In this document: piece after piece, positions 1-6,591 of the stretch
How positions within the stretch are numbered: position 1 is the first letter of the stretch
Layout of the letters: each line of letters opens with the position of its first letter
Assembly (NCBI RefSeq): GCF_034933565.1
Contig: NZ_JAYFNG010000052.1
Coordinates: 1 to 64,000 of the forward strand
Direction of reading: 5' to 3'
DNA length: 64,000 nucleotides
Origin: Raineyella sp034933565
GTDB lineage: Bacteria > Actinomycetota > Actinomycetes > Propionibacteriales > Propionibacteriaceae
Made by a program: the position numbers and the translations under genes
Notes under the pieces: model-generated
Database searches by the model: none
What the model saw: only the letters and a program-made list of their open reading frames with translations
What the model was told of the DNA's origin: nothing

Positions 1-863
1 ACCCCCACCCCCCCCCCCCCCCCGCGGGGCGGGCGCCCGGCCGCACCTGTCCCACCCGTCGTACCGCTGCCGTACTTCAGCGCCCCGTCGAACTCCCCCA
101 CGGTGTTGTCCTCGGGCCAGCCCATGTCGGTCCTCGCGACGAACTCCCCCTGCGGTGTCCTGACCTCGTACTGGAGCACCGGTTCAGCGATTCCCATCTC
201 CTTCAGCACCGCGCGGCTGACCGACTCGCCACCCGATTCCGCCAGCGGCGAGGCGTACGCGGTGACCGCCCGCGCCACGGCGATGGCGCCGCGACCCTTC
301 TGGGCACTCAACACGGCAGTGATCCGGTCCCGTAGACCAGCCGTCCGCTGCCCGGGAGGCCGGTTGCGCAGCGCGCTGTCGGCGACCACCAACCCACCAG
401 CGAAGCCCAGCAGCCGGGCGCAGTCCACCACGGTCCACGCGACCGAGGTGAGTCGTACGCCGTCGATCTCGACGATGCACTCCGTCGGAATGCGCGCTCG
501 GTGACTGATCAGCCTGCTGCGGCGACTGCCGCCCCCGACCTGTCGTGACACGTGGACCGCGTCACCGAGCTCCGACCAGGGCACCTCGAGCCCGTGCCAC
601 ACCGCGGCGGAGACATGACTGATCACGGTGGCATCGCCCAGCTCGCCGACGGTCGCCCGTACCCGCTGCCGGTGGCGCTCAGCGGGCGTGTCCGGCCGGG
701 ACGTCGCATAGATCCCCCGCCGCAGCCGCACCAACGACCCGTCCGCCAGCGCCCGGTCGATGTCATGCGGGGTCAGGCCACGCGCCGCGAGTTCAGGGGT
801 CGAGACCAGTCGGTCGGGGTCCCGGTCGGAAGCTTGCAGACTGTCCACGGCACCAGTGAACAT
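1..863 (-). CDS. AbiEi-like winged-helix / DUF559-like nuclease-fold protein (3' end cut by window edge)
   Basis: The reading frame is open from an ATG at 863 to the left edge, so the C-terminus is missing. The N-terminal part (about residues 18-55: STPELAARGLTPHDIDRAL, then LVRLRRGIYAT) resembles the winged-helix domain of AbiEi-type antitoxins. The C-terminal part has the pattern LAESGGESVSR followed by GEFDGALKYG, typical of the restriction-endonuclease-like DUF559/Vsr fold common in actinobacterial proteins of this architecture. No AbiEii partner toxin is visible next to it, so a toxin-antitoxin role is not shown. After KYG the frame enters Gly/Pro-rich low-complexity sequence and a G16 tract, where homologues normally carry the last conserved motif of the fold. 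The true 3' end may be altered there or be an assembly edge. Confidence 0.65.
   Translation of the reverse strand, partial: MFTGAVDSLQASDRDPDRLVSTPELAARGLTPHDIDRALADGSLVRLRRGIYATSRPDTPAERHRQRVRATVGELGDATVISHVSAAVWHGLEVPWSELGDAVHVSRQVGGGSRRSRLISHRARIPTECIVEIDGVRLTSVAWTVVDCARLLGFAGGLVVADSALRNRPPGQRTAGLRDRITAVLSAQKGRGAIAVARAVTAYASPLAESGGESVSRAVLKEMGIAEPVLQYEVRTPQGEFVARTDMGWPEDNTVGEFDGALKYGSGTTGGTGAAGRPPRGGGGGVG
8..23. repeat. 16-nt C homopolymer (G16 on the coding strand)
   Basis: An uninterrupted C16 run, preceded by a C5 run (2-6), lies inside the open frame of the AbiEi/DUF559-like gene. It encodes poly-Gly on the minus strand. Such a tract can slip and change frame, but its position at the very window edge also fits a low-quality contig end. 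Confidence 0.8.
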
Positions 864-920
864 GCCGCGGTGGTGCCCAGGACCCGGGACAACACACTCG
901 CCAACATCGGCACCCGAACG

Positions 921-1022
921 GACAACACCGTCCGGGCGTACGTGGCGGGGCAACACCGTCCGGACCGCACGTGGCGGGGCAACACCTGTCCGGAGAACAC
1001 TCGTTGGGGCAACATTTCCGGG
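921..1022. repeat. Degenerate direct repeats of about 28-30 bp
   Basis: The core caaca recurs at 923, 951, 980 and 1010, each flanked by related ggcggggcaacac / tccgg sequence. On the minus strand the core reads TGTTGCCCC. The period (28, 29, 30) is too irregular and the array too short for CRISPR. Confidence 0.7.
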
Positions 1023-1098
1023 AAGCGCGCATCCGGGCGCTCCGGGCACTGCCGGCGGAGGCAGTGAGGCAGACCACCACCATGAGGCGGGCAATCGG

Positions 1099-1134
1099 GC
1101 ATCTGCATCGGCATCGGCATCGGCATCGGCATCG
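1099..1134. repeat. Hexanucleotide tandem repeat (gcatcg) x6
   Basis: Six consecutive 6-bp units, the first being gcatct and the rest gcatcg. On the minus strand one frame reads Met-Pro repeats within a non-credible ORF. It is a simple-sequence tract upstream of the AbiEi-like gene. Confidence 0.85.
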
Positions 1135-1225
1135 GGCGATTCTCGAGGCCGCTGGGTGCCATCAAGTTGACGTTGGCCGATGATTCGCAGGTCAGCCGAT
1201 CGTCCGTGACCTGGCCGACGGACTT

Positions 1226-1303
1226 CCGTCGCACAGCTTCCACAGTGTCGGCCAACGCCAGTACCGTCGCACAGCTGCCCAACACCAGTACCGTCGCACA
1301 GCT
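1226..1303. repeat. Three copies of ccgtcgcacagct
   Basis: The 13-mer occurs at 1226-1238, 1264-1276 and 1291-1303. The last two copies also share upstream accagta sequence, giving a unit of about 27 bp. Function unknown. Confidence 0.75.
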
Positions 1304-1370
1304 CCGCTGCCACCGACCGACAACCACGACCACCGACCGACACCGGGCCCGCCGCCATCCTGCGGAAACG

Positions 1371-1408
1371 CCTGAGGGGCGGGCCCCGTGTGGGACCCGC
1401 CCCTCAGG
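1371..1408 (-). terminator. Hairpin terminator after rplL
   Basis: A perfect 13-bp inverted repeat (cctgaggggcggg / cccgcccctcagg) with a 12-nt loop lies 43 bp past the rplL stop. The T-tract is weak, as is common in high-GC actinobacteria. Confidence 0.8.
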
Positions 1409-1450
1409 ACGGATGTCAGCTCCTCGGGACCCGCGGGCCCGAGGCCGTGC

Positions 1451-1837
1451 TCACTTGACGGAGACGGAGGCGCCGGCAGCCTCGAGCTTCTCCTTGGCCG
1501 CGTTGGCGGCGTCCTTGGCGACCTTCTCCAGGACCGGCTTCGGGGCGGCCTCGACGAGCTCCTTGGCCTCCTTCAGACCGAGGGAGGTGAGCGCGCGCAC
1601 CTCCTTGATGACCTGGATCTTCTTGTCACCGGCGGACTCGAGGACGACGTCGAACTCGGTCTGCTCCTCCTCGGCGGCGGCCTCAGCGGCGGCGGCCGGG
1701 GCGGCAGCGGCCACGGCGACCGGAGCGGCGGCGGTGACCTCGAAGGTCTCCTCGAACAGCTTCACGAACTCGGAGAGCTCGATCAGCGACATCTCCTTGA
1801 AAGCGGCAATCAGCTCGTCGTTGCTCAGCTTGGCCAT
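1451..1837 (-). CDS. rplL: 50S ribosomal protein L7/L12
   Basis: This 128-residue stalk protein binds translation factors on the 50S subunit, as dimers held by L10. The N-terminal dimerisation helices (MAKLSNDELIAAFKEM...) are followed by an Ala-rich hinge (about residues 37-58). The C-terminal domain carries the conserved factor-binding helix region (KIQVIKEVRALTSLGLKEAK). Length is typical of the family. The start at MAKLSND is preferred over an upstream in-frame codon because it matches the universal L7/L12 N-terminus and has a GA-rich Shine-Dalgarno (SD) sequence upstream. It lies 78 bp downstream of rplJ in the same transcript and is followed by a strong hairpin. The next gene is an AbiEi-like gene rather than the rpoB often found here. 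Confidence 0.97.
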   Translation of the reverse strand: MAKLSNDELIAAFKEMSLIELSEFVKLFEETFEVTAAAPVAVAAAAPAAAAEAAAEEEQTEFDVVLESAGDKKIQVIKEVRALTSLGLKEAKELVEAAPKPVLEKVAKDAANAAKEKLEAAGASVSVK

Positions 1838-1915
1838 GATTGGTTCCTCACTTCTTGGTGTGTGATGCAGTCTGGCCGTACGGGCCACGCCTGCGGTGTG
1901 GGTGATCCTGACGGA

Positions 1916-2548
1916 TCATTCGGCAGCAGGCGCTGCCTCGGCGGCCTCCGCAGCCGGGGCTGCATCGGCGGTCTCAGGCTCCGTGGTCGCCACCGCGGCC
2001 GGCGCTTCGCCGGCGCCCGCGATGAGGAGGGGGTCCGCCTCGGCAGCGGTCTGCAGGGCGCCGAAGGCGCGCGCAGCAGTCTGCAGCGGTGCGGCGAACA
2101 GTCCGGCGGCCTTGGAGAGGTTGCCCTTCATGGCGCCGGCGAGCTTGGCGAGGTAGACCTCGCGCGACTCGAGGTCGGCCAGCGCGCCGACCTGCTTGGC
2201 GTCGAGGAAGTTGCCCTCCAGGACGCCACCCTTGATGACCAGGAGCGGATTGTCCTTGGCAAAGTTCTTGAGGCCCTTGGCCACGGCCGCGATGTCACCC
2301 TTGATGAAGGTCAGGGCGTTCGGGCCGGTCAGGATCTCATCCAGCATGTCGATGCCGGCCTTGTTGGCCGCCAGCTTCATGAGGGTGTTCTTTGCCACGG
2401 CGTAGGTGGCGTCCTCGCCCAGCGCGCGCCGAAGGGTCTTCAGCTGCGCCACGGAGAGGCCGCGGTACTCGGTGAGCACAACAGCGTCAGAGCTCTCGAA
2501 CTGCTCCGTGAGCTGGGCGACAGCTGCTGCCTTGTCCTCCCTCGCCAT
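1916..2548 (-). CDS. rplJ: 50S ribosomal protein L10
   Basis: L10 anchors L7/L12 dimers on 23S rRNA and represses its own operon by binding the mRNA leader. The 210-residue product starts MAREDKAAAVAQLTEQFESS and keeps the RNA-binding core with EYRGLSVAQLKTLRR, VAKNTLMKLA and GPNALTFIKGD. The C-terminal half carries the L12-binding helix followed by an Ala/Glu-rich tail (about residues 175-210), typical of actinobacterial L10. An in-frame ATG upstream would add 51 unrelated residues read from the structured leader and is rejected. The gene is transcribed with rplL from the promoter at 2784-2812. Confidence 0.96.
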   Translation of the reverse strand: MAREDKAAAVAQLTEQFESSDAVVLTEYRGLSVAQLKTLRRALGEDATYAVAKNTLMKLAANKAGIDMLDEILTGPNALTFIKGDIAAVAKGLKNFAKDNPLLVIKGGVLEGNFLDAKQVGALADLESREVYLAKLAGAMKGNLSKAAGLFAAPLQTAARAFGALQTAAEADPLLIAGAGEAPAAVATTEPETADAAPAAEAAEAAPAAE

Positions 2549-2777
2549 GGTTCTCCTTCCACTTCTGTCGTGTGCACGTCCCGACGGGACGTACGCCTCG
2601 ACCGCGACTCGACCCGACGGAGGGCAAACAAAAAGCCCCATGCGCAGCACGGGGCACAGGAGCATCCGCCGCTCGGGACGGACCCGACGAAGGACAATCA
2701 TGAATCTCGCCTGCGCGGGCCTCCGGGCGGAGCTTAAGGGCGTACGACGGACGTACGACCACCAGCGGTCTTCAGCT
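2549..2777 (-). promoter_or_regulatory. Ribosomal L10-type leader region
   Basis: A 5' untranslated region of about 230 nt lies between the promoter and rplJ, rich in inverted repeats and containing an intrinsic terminator about 75 nt before the gene. Position and architecture match the L10 leader, where L10-L12 binding represses the operon. I infer this from position and hairpins; I did not fold it or match it to the family model. Confidence 0.6.
2626..2655 (-). terminator. Intrinsic terminator / attenuator in the rplJ leader
   Basis: On the minus strand GCCCCGTGC - TGC - GCATGGGGC forms a 9-bp stem (one G-U pair) followed by TTTTTGTTT. It is the clearest stem-plus-U-tract terminator I found in the window. 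Lying inside the leader, it probably attenuates rplJL transcription. Confidence 0.8.
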
Positions 2778-2783
2778 CGTCAA

Positions 2784-2812
2784 ACTATACGGAGGGCCAC
2801 CGTGACAGGCAA
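2784..2812 (-). promoter_or_regulatory. Promoter of rplJ-rplL
   Basis: On the minus strand TTGCCT (2807-2812), a 17-nt spacer and TATAGT (2784-2789) form a near-consensus housekeeping sigma promoter about 235 bp upstream of rplJ. Confidence 0.75.
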
Positions 2813-3116
2813 ATCGGCGATCACCACGATGACCACCGCACAGCCTCATCGCCGCACAGCCTCATCGCCACGGGGCTAGGCCTCATCGCCGCGGCTGCAC
2901 TCGCCGCCGAGCGATCGACGCCGCCGGGTAGGGGCGGGAAGGTCTCCGACAGCGGTCGAGGGCCCGGCCCCGATGAGAATCGGAACCAGGCCCTCGCACT
3001 GCGGAGTCCTGCATCAGCGTCCGACGAGCAGAACCGCCGCAGCGGCGGCCTCTCGTTTGCCGGAGCGGCTCAGGCGCTCGCCTCGCTGCCGGAAGTCGCC
3101 CCGATGCCGGGACGAC
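2813..3116. other. Intergenic region between rplA and the rplJ promoter
   Basis: About 300 bases with short cctcatcgcc repeats (about 2825-2895) and the rplKA terminator hairpin. I see no gene here. Confidence 0.6.
2958..2995 (-). terminator. Hairpin terminator after rplA
   Basis: Outer arms gagggcc (2958-2964) and ggccctc (2989-2995) enclose an inner stem ccgat / atcgg (2970-2974, 2979-2983). It lies about 120 bp past the rplA stop and separates rplKA from rplJL. Confidence 0.65.
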
Positions 3117-3827
3117 TCAGGCGGTCGCCTCGAGGTCGGCCTTGACCTTGACCGGGTCCATCAGGACGCCGGGGCCCATGGTCGAGGACGCGGAGATCTT
3201 CTTCACGTAGCGGCCCTTGGCGGTCGTCGGCTTGAGGCGGACGATCTCCTCGACGGCGGCGTAGTAGTTCTCCAGCAGCTGGTCGATGCCGAAGGATGCC
3301 TTGCCGATGATGAACTGCAGGTTCGAGTGGCGGTCGACGCGGAACTCGATCTTGCCGCCCTTGATATCGGTGACGGCCTTGGCGACGTCCATGGTCACGG
3401 TGCCGGTCTTCGGGTTCGGCATCAGACCGCGCGGGCCGAGGACACGACCCAGCTTGCCGACCTTGCCCATCATGTCCGGGGTGGCGACGACCGCGTCGAA
3501 GTCCAGGTAGCCACCCTGGATCTTCTCGATCAGTTCGTCGGCGCCGACCTCGTCGGCGCCCGCGGCCGTGGCGGCCTCGGCGTTCGCACCGGTGGCGAAG
3601 ACGAGGACCCTCGCCGTCTTGCCGGTGCCGTGGGGAAGGTTGACCGTGCCGCGGACCATCTGGTCGGCCTTGCGGGGGTCGACGCCGAGGCGCATCGCGA
3701 CCTCGATCGTCTCGTCGAACTTCGCGGAGGCGTTGTCCTTGACCAGAGTCAGGGCCTCATGCGGGGAGTACAGGGCCTGTTCGTCGCGATGGGCGGCGGC
3801 TGCCCGATATGCCTTGCTGCGCTTCAT
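3117..3827 (-). CDS. rplA: 50S ribosomal protein L1
   Basis: L1 forms the movable stalk near the ribosomal E site and in many bacteria represses rplKA by binding its mRNA. The 236-residue product starts MKRSKAYRAAAAHRDEQALY and contains the family signatures MRLGVDPRKADQMVRGTVNLP, GPRGLMPNPKTGTV and GKIEFRVDRHSNLQFIIGKA. Length fits the family. The ORF extends upstream in frame, but those residues are read from the rplK-rplA spacer and have no homology, so MKRSKAY is taken as the start. It sits 106 bp downstream of rplK. Confidence 0.97.
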   Translation of the reverse strand: MKRSKAYRAAAAHRDEQALYSPHEALTLVKDNASAKFDETIEVAMRLGVDPRKADQMVRGTVNLPHGTGKTARVLVFATGANAEAATAAGADEVGADELIEKIQGGYLDFDAVVATPDMMGKVGKLGRVLGPRGLMPNPKTGTVTMDVAKAVTDIKGGKIEFRVDRHSNLQFIIGKASFGIDQLLENYYAAVEEIVRLKPTTAKGRYVKKISASSTMGPGVLMDPVKVKADLEATA

Positions 3828-3933
3828 GAGCTGGTTTCCTTTTGGTGCTGGTACCAGTGGTGGTGCGGACCGCGCCGGTCCTCCCACATCCGGTGGATGG
3901 AGCCCGATCCGTCTCGTACGGACCGGAACGGGA

Positions 3934-4365
3934 TCAGTCCTCGACGGTGACACCCATGGAACGGGCGGTGCCGGCCACGATCTTCATGGCAGCCTCGACG
4001 TCGTTCGCATTGAGGTCGGGGAGCTTGGTGGTGGCGATCTCACGCACCTGGTCGGCGGTGAGCTTGGCGACCTTGTCCTTCAGCGGGTTGGACGAGCCCT
4101 TCTTCAGGCCGGCGGCCTTCTTGATCAGCTCGGCGGCCGGCGGGGTCTTCGTGACGAAGGTGAAGGACCGGTCCTCGTAGATGGTGATCTCGACCGGGAT
4201 GACGTTGCCGCGCTGGGATTCCGTCGCGGCGTTGTACGCCTTGCAGAACTCCATGATGTTCACGCCGTGCGGGCCGAGGGCGGTACCGACAGGCGGTGCC
4301 GGGTTGGCCTGGCCGGCGTTGATGGCGATCTTGACGATCGCCGCGACCTTCTTCTTGGGAGGCAT
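3934..4365 (-). CDS. rplK: 50S ribosomal protein L11
   Basis: L11 is part of the GTPase-associated centre with L10 and 23S rRNA. The 143-residue protein starts MPPKKKVAAIVKIAINAGQA. It has the N-terminal NPAPPVGTALGPHGVNIMEF motif, whose Pro-rich segment is the thiostrepton/RF1 contact region. The C-terminal RNA-binding domain ends IVAGTARSMGVTVED. A clear SD (GAAAGGACC) precedes the ATG. Full length. Confidence 0.97.
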   Translation of the reverse strand: MPPKKKVAAIVKIAINAGQANPAPPVGTALGPHGVNIMEFCKAYNAATESQRGNVIPVEITIYEDRSFTFVTKTPPAAELIKKAAGLKKGSSNPLKDKVAKLTADQVREIATTKLPDLNANDVEAAMKIVAGTARSMGVTVED

Positions 4366-4723
4366 GCGATGGGTCCTTTCAGTGCATGCTCATGGGCGTA
4401 CGCGGACGTACGTCCAGCTCTTCGGTGGCCGCACGGGGTCGTGCGACCGGGGTGTCGGTGGCCCGCCTCGCAGTGGGCCTCCACAGAGGCCCGCGGAGGC
4501 GGGAACCGGGCGCCGCGGACGCGCAGGGCGTCCGGACGCGGCGGCCGTCGGGGCAACCTGGCTGGGGCGCCCGGAGTCCGACCGGTGCGTCGGACGGACC
4601 GCCCGGGGGCGGGCGTACGACGCACAGTGTCGAATCATAACCCGAGGACCCCTCCGCCGCGTAATCCGCGGGTCGGAGGGGTCCTCGTACGTGCCTGCTG
4701 GGGCCGGCCGACCGGCCGCCGGG
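4366..4723. other. nusG-rplK intergenic region
   Basis: It contains the nusG terminator (4643-4687). Just downstream on the minus strand is TATGAT (4634-4639), a possible -10 for rplK, with only a poor -35 near 19-nt spacing. If used, rplK would have a leader of about 260 nt. No gene is visible. Confidence 0.5.
4643..4687 (-). terminator. Hairpin terminator after nusG
   Basis: A perfect 14-bp inverted repeat (cgaggacccctccg, 4643-4656 / cggaggggtcctcg, 4674-4687) with a 17-nt loop lies 36 bp past the nusG stop. It separates secE-nusG from rplKA. Confidence 0.8.
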
Positions 4724-5767
4724 TCAGGACTTCTGGATCTGCGGGAAGGTGAGGTCGACCGGGGTGTCGCGGCCCATGAACTCCACCGTCGCGATGAGGC
4801 GCTGGGTGTTCGGGTTGATCTCGGTGATGATGCCCGGGACGCCGGCGAACGGGCCCTCGATGACCATGATCGAGTCGCCGATCTGGTAGTCCTGCACCTC
4901 GACCTTCTTGGCCGGACGCTTGCCCTTGCCCACTGCCGAGGCAGCGACGCGTGCCACGACCGAGGGCCGCATCATGTTCTCGACCTCGTCGAGGGTGAGC
5001 GGCGTCGGGTCGTTGGCGTTGCCGACGAAGCCGGTCACCGCCGGGGTGTGCCGGATGCAGCCCCACGACTCGTCGGTCAGGTCCATCCGGACCAGGACGT
5101 AGCCGGGCAGGTAGACCCGGGTGACTTCCTTCTTGTTACCGTTCTTCATCTCGACGACCGTCTCGGTGGGGACGACCGTCTCGTAGATGTAGTCCTCCAT
5201 GTTGAGGGAGGTGACGCGCTGCTCGATGTTCTGCTTGACGCGGTTCTCCATGCCGGCGTACGTGTGCACCACGTACCAGTCGCCGAACTTGCTGTCCAGG
5301 TCGGTGCGCAGGTCGGCCATCGCGGTGGCGACCGCGGTCTCGGCGTCGAAGTCCATCACCGGCGCGGCGGTGGTCTCCTCCTCCTGGTCCGCGTCGAAGT
5401 TCAGGTTGATCTCGAAGTCGTCGTCCAGGCCGCGGGCGGGAGCGGAGGGTGCGGTGACGTCCTGCTCACGCTCCTCGACGCTCTGCCCGGCCGGCTCCTC
5501 GTCGGAGGACACCTCGGACACCTCGCCGAGCGACTCCTCGTCGACCGACTCGGCCGCGGCCGACGTCTCGGCGCCGGTCTGCGGCTCGGCGGCCGTCGTG
5601 GCGGCCCCGTCGGTGCCGAAGAGATCGGCGACGCTGAGCTCCTCGTCGGTCGGCTCCTCGGCCGTCAGACCGAAGTCCAGGTCGGGCTCGTCACCGACGG
5701 TGTCGTCCTCGAACGCGTCCAGGTCGATCTCCACCTCGGACTCGTCGAACTCGTCGTTGTCTGCCAC
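4724..5767 (-). CDS. nusG: Transcription termination/antitermination protein NusG with long acidic N-terminus
   Basis: NusG binds the RNA polymerase clamp and links transcription to Rho or the ribosome. The NGN domain starts about residue 160 (KFGDWYVVHTYAGMENRVKQ) and contains YLPGYVLVRMDL and TGFVGNANDPTPL. The KOW domain is near the C-terminus (GDSIMVIEGPFAGVPGIITE). The first ~160 residues are acidic, Ser/Ala/Glu-rich and probably disordered, making the protein nearly twice the length of E. coli NusG. I chose the GTG at 5767 because GAGAGGGA lies just upstream. An ATG at 5800 overlapping the secE stop would add 11 residues and cannot be excluded. Confidence 0.93.
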   Translation of the reverse strand: MADNDEFDESEVEIDLDAFEDDTVGDEPDLDFGLTAEEPTDEELSVADLFGTDGAATTAAEPQTGAETSAAAESVDEESLGEVSEVSSDEEPAGQSVEEREQDVTAPSAPARGLDDDFEINLNFDADQEEETTAAPVMDFDAETAVATAMADLRTDLDSKFGDWYVVHTYAGMENRVKQNIEQRVTSLNMEDYIYETVVPTETVVEMKNGNKKEVTRVYLPGYVLVRMDLTDESWGCIRHTPAVTGFVGNANDPTPLTLDEVENMMRPSVVARVAASAVGKGKRPAKKVEVQDYQIGDSIMVIEGPFAGVPGIITEINPNTQRLIATVEFMGRDTPVDLTFPQIQKS

Positions 5768-5796
5768 GTTTCCCTCTCGGTCGTTGTCGTACGTCG

Positions 5797-6138
5797 TCAT
5801 CCGCCGAACACCTTCAGCACCACCCAGCCGAGCCCGGTGTCGAGCAGGCTGACGAACACCATGATGAACGCCACGAAGAGGAGCACAGCGACGAAGGAGC
5901 CACCCATCTCCTGCCGGGTCGGCCAGGTGACCTTCTTCAGCTCGTCGACGGACTGCCCCACGAAGGCGATCGGGCCGGCCTTCTGCTCGTACGGGGGAAG
6001 CGCGGAACGGCGCGAGGAATCGTGGGCCCTGCGCACGGGGCGGCGACCACTCGGTCCGCCGGCACGGCGGTCGGGGGTGCCCTCCTCGGCGGCTGCGACA
6101 TCATCGGAATCCTGCGGATCCCTCAGGTCCTCTGCCAC
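5797..6138 (-). CDS. secE: Preprotein translocase subunit SecE
   Basis: SecE is the small clamp subunit of the SecYEG channel. The C-terminal ~60 residues carry the family core VGQSVDELKKVTWPTRQEM followed by one transmembrane helix (FVAVLLFVAFIMVFVSLLD). The N-terminal ~50 residues are polar and variable, as in other actinobacteria. A longer in-frame ORF would overlap tRNA-Trp, so the GTG at 6138 (VAEDLRDPQDS) is taken as the start, giving 113 residues. It lies between tRNA-Trp and nusG, the usual actinobacterial order. Confidence 0.92.
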   Translation of the reverse strand: MAEDLRDPQDSDDVAAAEEGTPDRRAGGPSGRRPVRRAHDSSRRSALPPYEQKAGPIAFVGQSVDELKKVTWPTRQEMGGSFVAVLLFVAFIMVFVSLLDTGLGWVVLKVFGG

Positions 6139-6309
6139 ACATCGTCCTTCGTCTCGCCAGGTCAGCGACCTGTCCGGTCTCGGTGCCCCCCGGCGGTCGA
6201 GGCGTGCCCCGACAAGGCAGTGCCATCGACCGGCCCGGACGACATCACCGACTCTAGCGCCAGCGAGGACTGCTCGTCGCGCCCGGAACACGCCTGTGCC
6301 CCGGACTCG

Positions 6310-6382
6310 CACGGCACGAGGGACTTGAACCCCCAACCTTCGGTTTTGGAGACCGATGCTCTGCCAGTTGAGCTAGTGCCGT
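6310..6382 (-). tRNA. tRNA-Trp (CCA)
   Basis: A 73-nt cloverleaf: acceptor ACGGCAC / GTGCCGT, D-stem GCTC / GAGC, anticodon stem TCGGT / ACCGA with loop CTCCAAA (anticodon CCA), T-loop TTCAAGT and discriminator G. CCA is not encoded. It is directly upstream of secE. A possible -10 (TACACT on the minus strand, 6416-6421) lies 34 bp upstream. Confidence 0.95.
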
Positions 6383-6591
6383 CCGTCGTACGGTTACCCG
6401 TCCGACAAGATCGATAGTGTACGCAGGTCCCCGGCCGGATGTCGAACCGGAGCCGCCGCACCGCGTTCTGCGGCACGCTGCAGATACGGGACGGGACCGC
6501 GGACAGGCCTGCTGTGGGCACACCGTCGGGCGCAGTGGGCATCCGACGCGGCGCCGTCGGGCACGCAGAAGGGTGCCGTCGACGCCCGGGC

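Larger units (their letters stand above)
864..1370. other. Repeat-rich intergenic region without a convincing gene
   Basis: About 500 bases between the AbiEi-like start and the rplL terminator hold three separate families of short direct repeats, listed individually. Several frames are open across it, but their translations are Cys/Arg/Pro-rich or simple repeats, with no recognisable domain, so no gene is called. Confidence 0.6.

Noticed and set aside
1..863. Complete AbiE-type toxin-antitoxin system
   Set aside because: Only the AbiEi-like winged-helix domain is present, fused to a nuclease-like fold; no AbiEii nucleotidyltransferase is visible.
921..1022. Possible CRISPR array
   Set aside because: Repeats are imperfect with irregular 28-30-bp period, no conserved spacers and no cas genes.
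773..1333. 186-codon minus-strand ORF with Met-Pro repeats
   Set aside because: Spans three repeat families, has no domain and no SD; better explained as repeat-rich spacer.
6139..6336. N-terminal extension of secE into tRNA-Trp
   Set aside because: Would overlap a tRNA gene on the same strand and is not conserved.
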